NCBI GenBank assembly: GCA_964613615.1
Contig: CAZTIB010000129.1
Location: 1 to 64,000, forward strand
Reading direction: 5' to 3'
Length of the DNA stretch: 64,000 nucleotides
From: J054 sp964613615
Lineage (GTDB): Bacteria > Pseudomonadota > Gammaproteobacteria > Steroidobacterales > GCA-2729495
In this document: positions 60,653 to 64,000 of the stretch, in pieces
Numbering within the stretch: position 1 is the first letter of the stretch
How the letters are laid out: every line of letters begins with the position of its first letter
Position numbers and translations under genes: made by a program
The notes under the pieces: generated by a model
The model's database searches: none
What the model was told of the DNA's origin: nothing
The model's input: the letters and a program-made list of their open reading frames with translations, nothing else

Positions 60653-61639
60653 CTAATTCTTCGGCGGCGCCGGCGTGCGCTCGGCAGCGAAGGTCTCCCA
60701 CGTGGCCATATTCGGCTCCACCCATTCCGTTGGCGCCGTCAGCCACTTCGGATAGTGCTTTTCGGTGTAGGCCAGTACGTGGGGCGGCAGCTGTTCGACG
60801 CTGTCCAGGGAAAACACGTTGGTCACACCAAAAATGCCACCCGGGCGATTGTCCATCAGCATCCACGGGTGCCACGGCGCCACTTTCTGCCACGAGCCGG
60901 TGTACGGCACCTTCATCATGTCCGGGTTGTTCAGGTCTGCCAGGCTCGCGTGGATCTGGAAGTACTCGCTGGTGCGATACCACTCGCCGAAGTTCTCGCG
61001 CGGCCACTTGTCCGGCGGCAGCGGCGACGGCCAACGGGTATTGACGGAAAAGTTCACGACCGCGCGGTCGCCGAAGATGTCCCAAGGCAGGATGAACGGA
61101 AACTCGACAACCTCGAAGCCTTCTTCCTCGGAGCCGAAGCGCTGCTGGAAGACCGGTGCGTAGTGGGAGTTCACCGGGTCATTGTGGGTATTAAAGACTT
61201 CTACCGTTTCGCCCGTCAGCGGGTTTTCCCACTCTTCGAGAATGCGGTCTTCCTTCAGCGGCAGGTAGTACACCACTTCGCGGTGCAGGTTCTGGTAGCG
61301 GCCGTCCTCCAGGCGCGTGACGCGACTCATGCCGAATCCCTGGATACGGAACAGCGGTTTGATGACCTCCTGCGGGCCCACATCGGCGTACTGCGTGCCG
61401 GTGAAGAACCCGCAGGTCTCCTTGCCGTCTTCCAGGCTCGACGCGAGCTTCACCCACGCGGTGAGGTTGTCTTCGGCGTTCGAGAAATCGAGGTTCAGGC
61501 TCTTTGCCGGGCCGGGCGTTGGCTCAGCGCAAGCTGTCATCGCTGAGGCCCCGGCCAGTGCGCCCATACCACCAAGCAGTGAACGCCTGCTGATCTTCTG
61601 CTCAGCACGCGTTTGCTGGAAATCCAGTTTCTGAAACAT
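60653..61639 (-). CDS. DUF1838 family Tat-exported protein
   Basis: A 328-aa protein of the DUF1838 family, function unknown. The N-terminal SRRSLLGGMGALAGASAMTAC has a twin-arginine motif and a lipobox-like TAC. Family features include LTAWVKLASSLEDGKET, FFTGTQYADVG, NLHREVVYYLPL and KVPYTGSWQKVAPWHPWMLM. DUF1838 proteins often sit near Rieske and SDR genes in catabolic regions; here an SDR gene follows on the same strand. The mature protein is acidic and probably periplasmic. Confidence 0.82.
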   Translation of the reverse strand: MFQKLDFQQTRAEQKISRRSLLGGMGALAGASAMTACAEPTPGPAKSLNLDFSNAEDNLTAWVKLASSLEDGKETCGFFTGTQYADVGPQEVIKPLFRIQGFGMSRVTRLEDGRYQNLHREVVYYLPLKEDRILEEWENPLTGETVEVFNTHNDPVNSHYAPVFQQRFGSEEEGFEVVEFPFILPWDIFGDRAVVNFSVNTRWPSPLPPDKWPRENFGEWYRTSEYFQIHASLADLNNPDMMKVPYTGSWQKVAPWHPWMLMDNRPGGIFGVTNVFSLDSVEQLPPHVLAYTEKHYPKWLTAPTEWVEPNMATWETFAAERTPAPPKN

Positions 61640-61711
61640 CGCTGCGCCCCCTTTGTGGTTCTTCGCGGGATGCTAGCACGCTGGCCGCATCAGTCACGCC
61701 AACCTGGCGGC

Positions 61712-61793
61712 GGGGACTGGCTCCAATTGCAAATTGGTGCCTGTCCCTTGGACACCGGGGACAGGCACCAATATCCTATTGGAGCCAGTCCCC
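61712..61793. repeat. 82-bp nested palindrome flush with a stop codon
   Basis: The outer arms GGGGACTGGCTCCAAT and ATTGGAGCCAGTCCCC enclose a second inverted pair (GGTGCCTGTCCC / GGGGACAGGCACC). It ends at 61793, immediately beside the stop codon of the lipase-like gene (61794). Related to but distinct from the GGGGACATTC elements. Likely a strong hairpin at the 3' end of that transcript. Confidence 0.85.
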
Positions 61794-63284
61794 TTACACC
61801 GCCGCGGGCATCACCCGGAACACGCCGGGCGCTGGCAATCTCATCAGCGTCACGTCCACCACCGTCGTGCGGTGGGGCTGCACGAAGCGCCGCAACCGCT
61901 TGCCGGACAGCGTGAGGCACAGCGGCAGGTAGCGGATGTCGCCGGTGCGCGGCTCCACCGGTGCGATTTCGAGCTGCACCGTGTCGATGTCGTCCAGACG
62001 GTCCACCCAGCTCTGTGCCTTTTCACTGAAGCGCGACGTGCGCAGGTAGAAGACAATATTGCCGTCGGTGCGACGATTCTTGTGCGTGTGTTCAAAGAGC
62101 TCGTTGATACATAGCGCGCAGCCGGGCGGCGAATGAAAGAAGATGTCGAAGTGCTTTACCGGCTTGCCGTATTGATCGCGTAACCGGAACACCAGCTGCG
62201 CGTGGGCGTCGTACTGCGCTCGCGGGTCGTTGGCCAGGCCCCGTACGATGCGCGGCTTGAGCTTCTCAACCACTCTTGCGAGCGTGGTTTCCGTGCGGGC
62301 ATGAAATTCACGGGCAGCCCGCCGGTACTGGGCTGCGGTACTCACGTTGAGCGCCGTATCGAGCAGCGCCATGATCTCGTTGCGGACTCCCTTGCCCGCC
62401 ATCACACCCCGATCTTTGCCGGTGTGGGCGCATTGATAGGGAATGGCCAGCGGCACCGGCAACTCTGCGTCTTCTGCGAGCTCCTGGGCCGCAACGCGGT
62501 AGTGCTGGTCCGGCTTCGCGCGCCGGGCCCCCGGGTCTTTCCCCACCAGCTTGCAGCTGGCCGCAATCTCATCCCAGTCCAGTTGCCTGGCTCGCGCCGT
62601 GGGCGCCAGCTCCACGTAGTTCCAGTTCGGGTTGCCGGCGGCTACGCGCACGACGCCATCGCTGCCGTCTTCCCGCGCGTAGCGCACCGGCACCGGCAAC
62701 CACGAGTCCAACCCCTGGCTGCCGATTACCGCAAACTCGCGCACGCGGTAGCGCCGATACAGATTGTGTTCCGGCGCCAGGAACGACCGGTGTAGATCGA
62801 TGGTCTCGCTGGCGCCCAGTTCCACCGCATCGAGCACCTGCACGCCGCGTTCCGTCCCGCCCTGGAACACCAGCCGCCCCCACTTCGCGAGTTGCCCGCG
62901 ACCCACGTGGGCCCAGCCAGAACCGAAGTGCGCGCCGGCCAGGTAGATCAGCCGTTCAACCGGGCTCGGCCGCGACGAGAACAAGCGCAGCCAGTTGCGC
63001 ACCACCAGCGCGCCGGTACTGTGGATGATGACATCGAAGCGGCCGTCGAGCAGATCAGCGGCGTCGTTGCGCAGCGCCTGGTCCATCGCGCGCGCGAGAT
63101 CGTCAAGGCCCAGCCCGTCTTCCAGCGTCACGTAGCGCGACACGTTGAGCTCGCGCACCCGGCGCTTGCCGTAACGATCACGCAGGGCCGCCGGCAGTGC
63201 GCCATAAATCTGCGTAACCGCCTTCGCATTGCTCCGCCGCGATTCGCCGGAATAGCCGTGGATCAACAGGATCGGGTTCACCAA
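61794..63284 (-). CDS. Lipase/esterase-like alpha/beta hydrolase
   Basis: A 496-aa cytoplasmic-looking hydrolase. It starts with NPILLIHGYSGES (oxyanion-hole region). The nucleophile is probably in VIIHSTGALVV (HSTG, a GxSxG variant with His), followed by YLAGAHFGSGWAHV. An acidic residue in REDGSDGVVRVAAGNPNW is reminiscent of lipases/PGAP1-like proteins. The C-terminal half (from about residue 300) is an extra beta-rich domain. No signal peptide. Substrate unknown. Its 3' end abuts the nested palindrome. Confidence 0.75.
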   Translation of the reverse strand: MVNPILLIHGYSGESRRSNAKAVTQIYGALPAALRDRYGKRRVRELNVSRYVTLEDGLGLDDLARAMDQALRNDAADLLDGRFDVIIHSTGALVVRNWLRLFSSRPSPVERLIYLAGAHFGSGWAHVGRGQLAKWGRLVFQGGTERGVQVLDAVELGASETIDLHRSFLAPEHNLYRRYRVREFAVIGSQGLDSWLPVPVRYAREDGSDGVVRVAAGNPNWNYVELAPTARARQLDWDEIAASCKLVGKDPGARRAKPDQHYRVAAQELAEDAELPVPLAIPYQCAHTGKDRGVMAGKGVRNEIMALLDTALNVSTAAQYRRAAREFHARTETTLARVVEKLKPRIVRGLANDPRAQYDAHAQLVFRLRDQYGKPVKHFDIFFHSPPGCALCINELFEHTHKNRRTDGNIVFYLRTSRFSEKAQSWVDRLDDIDTVQLEIAPVEPRTGDIRYLPLCLTLSGKRLRRFVQPHRTTVVDVTLMRLPAPGVFRVMPAAV

Positions 63285-63460
63285 TGCAGCCCCTTTATCG
63301 CTTGCGCAGTGGAGGATGAGCGACGGCCGACCGTCTTGTCACGGCACTTTTGGAGTTCGTCGTAAGTCATTGATAAATGGCCCGAGACATTAGACATAAT
63401 AATGCGCCGAAAGGCGACCTTGCTGAGTTCGAAAACGTCGGCGTATGATTTACGTGATGA

Positions 63461-63495
63461 CGCGAATCCCCTGGAAATGGGCCTCGCGTTTTTTT
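63461..63495 (+). terminator. Hairpin with T7 tail, terminator or attenuator
   Basis: CGCGA (63461-63465) pairs with TCGCG (63484-63488), with a further CCC/GGG pair inside, followed by TTTTTTT. It lies 72 bp upstream of the next coding start, so it may be a leader attenuator of that gene. Stem is interrupted, so confidence is low. Confidence 0.35.
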
Positions 63496-63566
63496 GTGCC
63501 TGGCTTGTACCCGGGGATAGCACGGACCGATTCCGCATAACAACAAGAATAGTACAGGGGAAGATT

Positions 63567-64000
63567 TTGGCTAAGTCATTGAGAGCAATTTTCCGGGTGG
63601 CGTTCGTCGTCCCTCTCGCGTCCTACGGTCTGGCAGCCGGTGCGGCCACCACCACGGGCATGGATTTCGTCGGCGGCTGTCCGTCGGGAATGCCGACAGA
63701 GCTCTGTGATCAAGGCGGCAACGCTGACGTTCAGAACGTCGCGGCGATCCTGGGCGTGAGCGAGGACCTCGTCACGTACCTGGGCGAAGTACTTATTAGT
63801 ACGACGGGCGACATCGTTGCCATCAACTCGAAAAGCGGCGACTGGTCGGTCTCAGATTCGTCCATTACCCACCTCGCTTTCAAGGCATCGACCTATCACA
63901 TCCTGGGTGAGTTGACGGACAGCAGCGGTGAGTGGAGCACGGATGTGCTCGACTGGTCACCTGATGTCAACACGGTGACGTGCCCAGCTTCCATCTGCGG
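63567..64000 (+). CDS. Exported protein, truncated by the window edge
   Basis: An open reading frame that runs off the end. TTG at 63567 has AGGGGAAG upstream and gives a signal peptide (LRAIFRVAFVVPLASYGLAA, cleavage near GAAT). The mature part is acidic and Ser/Thr/Asp-rich, contains DFVGGCPSG, ITHLAFKASTYHILGEL and TSSGEW-like repeats, and has an even number of Cys so far. Secreted adhesin-like or PEP-CTERM-type proteins look like this, but the C-terminus is missing. Confidence 0.6.
   Translation, partial: MAKSLRAIFRVAFVVPLASYGLAAGAATTTGMDFVGGCPSGMPTELCDQGGNADVQNVAAILGVSEDLVTYLGEVLISTTGDIVAINSKSGDWSVSDSSITHLAFKASTYHILGELTDSSGEWSTDVLDWSPDVNTVTCPASIC

Noticed and set aside
63278..63538. Minus-strand 86-aa ORF upstream of the last gene
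   Set aside because: No ribosome binding site or recognisable pattern and it occupies the probable leader of the next gene.

Overview
The window is GC-rich, densely coded chromosomal DNA from a Gram-negative bacterium. TonB-dependent import, lipoproteins, Tat-exported oxidoreductases, GreB, YaiO-type outer-membrane barrels and PiT/APC/SSS transporters all point to a gammaproteobacterium, probably a marine or environmental oligotroph. That assignment comes from gene content only. No rRNA, tRNA, CRISPR array, transposase or phage gene was seen.

Layout. 0-16.5 kb: metabolic and housekeeping genes, including a DUF454 protein, NmrA-like and flavodoxin-like reductases, a sodium:solute symporter, two Rieske oxygenases, an LLM flavin oxidoreductase, a secreted nuclease, GreB and an exported aldo/keto reductase. 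16.7-20.1 kb: a hydrolase, an exported protein and a DHA2-type exporter. 20.2-24.7 kb: the most striking locus, a tight four-gene operon with two different nitrogenase Fe-protein-like (NifH/BchX-like) subunits followed by a NifD/K-like (BchY-like) and a BchZ/BchB-like subunit, with no nif, bch or puf gene near it. 24.7-26.7 kb: a Tat-exported FAD oxidase and a glyoxalase-fold protein. 27.1-34.9 kb: a six-gene overlapping exopolysaccharide operon whose parts parallel PgaA, PgaB and PgaC but are split differently, led by a receiver domain whose phospho-acceptor Asp is Glu. 35-45 kb: a giant AsmA/DUF748 protein, a cupin, PiT and APC transporters, a hydrolase and a second DHA2 exporter. 45-53 kb: a HemF-like protein, an exported amine oxidase, a c-type cytochrome lipoprotein, an exported HemD-like protein, a TonB receptor and a divergent MarR regulator separated from it by a perfect 13-2-13 palindrome. 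53-64 kb: a methyltransferase, an MelB-type transporter, a c-heme plus split-barrel fusion, a DUF3179 protein, a sulfatase-modifying-factor plus cytochrome fusion, an SDR, a DUF1838 protein, a lipase-like protein and the start of an exported protein.

How the genes may work together. Several proteins spread over the window resemble tetrapyrrole enzymes in family but not in setting: BchYZ-like reductase, HemF-like, signal-peptide-bearing HemD-like, and a c-heme protein with a heme/flavin split-barrel fold. With a TonB receptor, Rieske oxygenases and efflux pumps, this allows the hypothesis that the organism takes up and modifies an external tetrapyrrole or another polycyclic compound. This is inference; only the individual family resemblances are seen.

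A family of small palindromes (28 or 47 bp, GGGGACATTC...GAATGTCCCC) is scattered from about 34.9 to 47.5 kb. Several copies start directly at a stop codon. Related palindromes occur elsewhere in the window.
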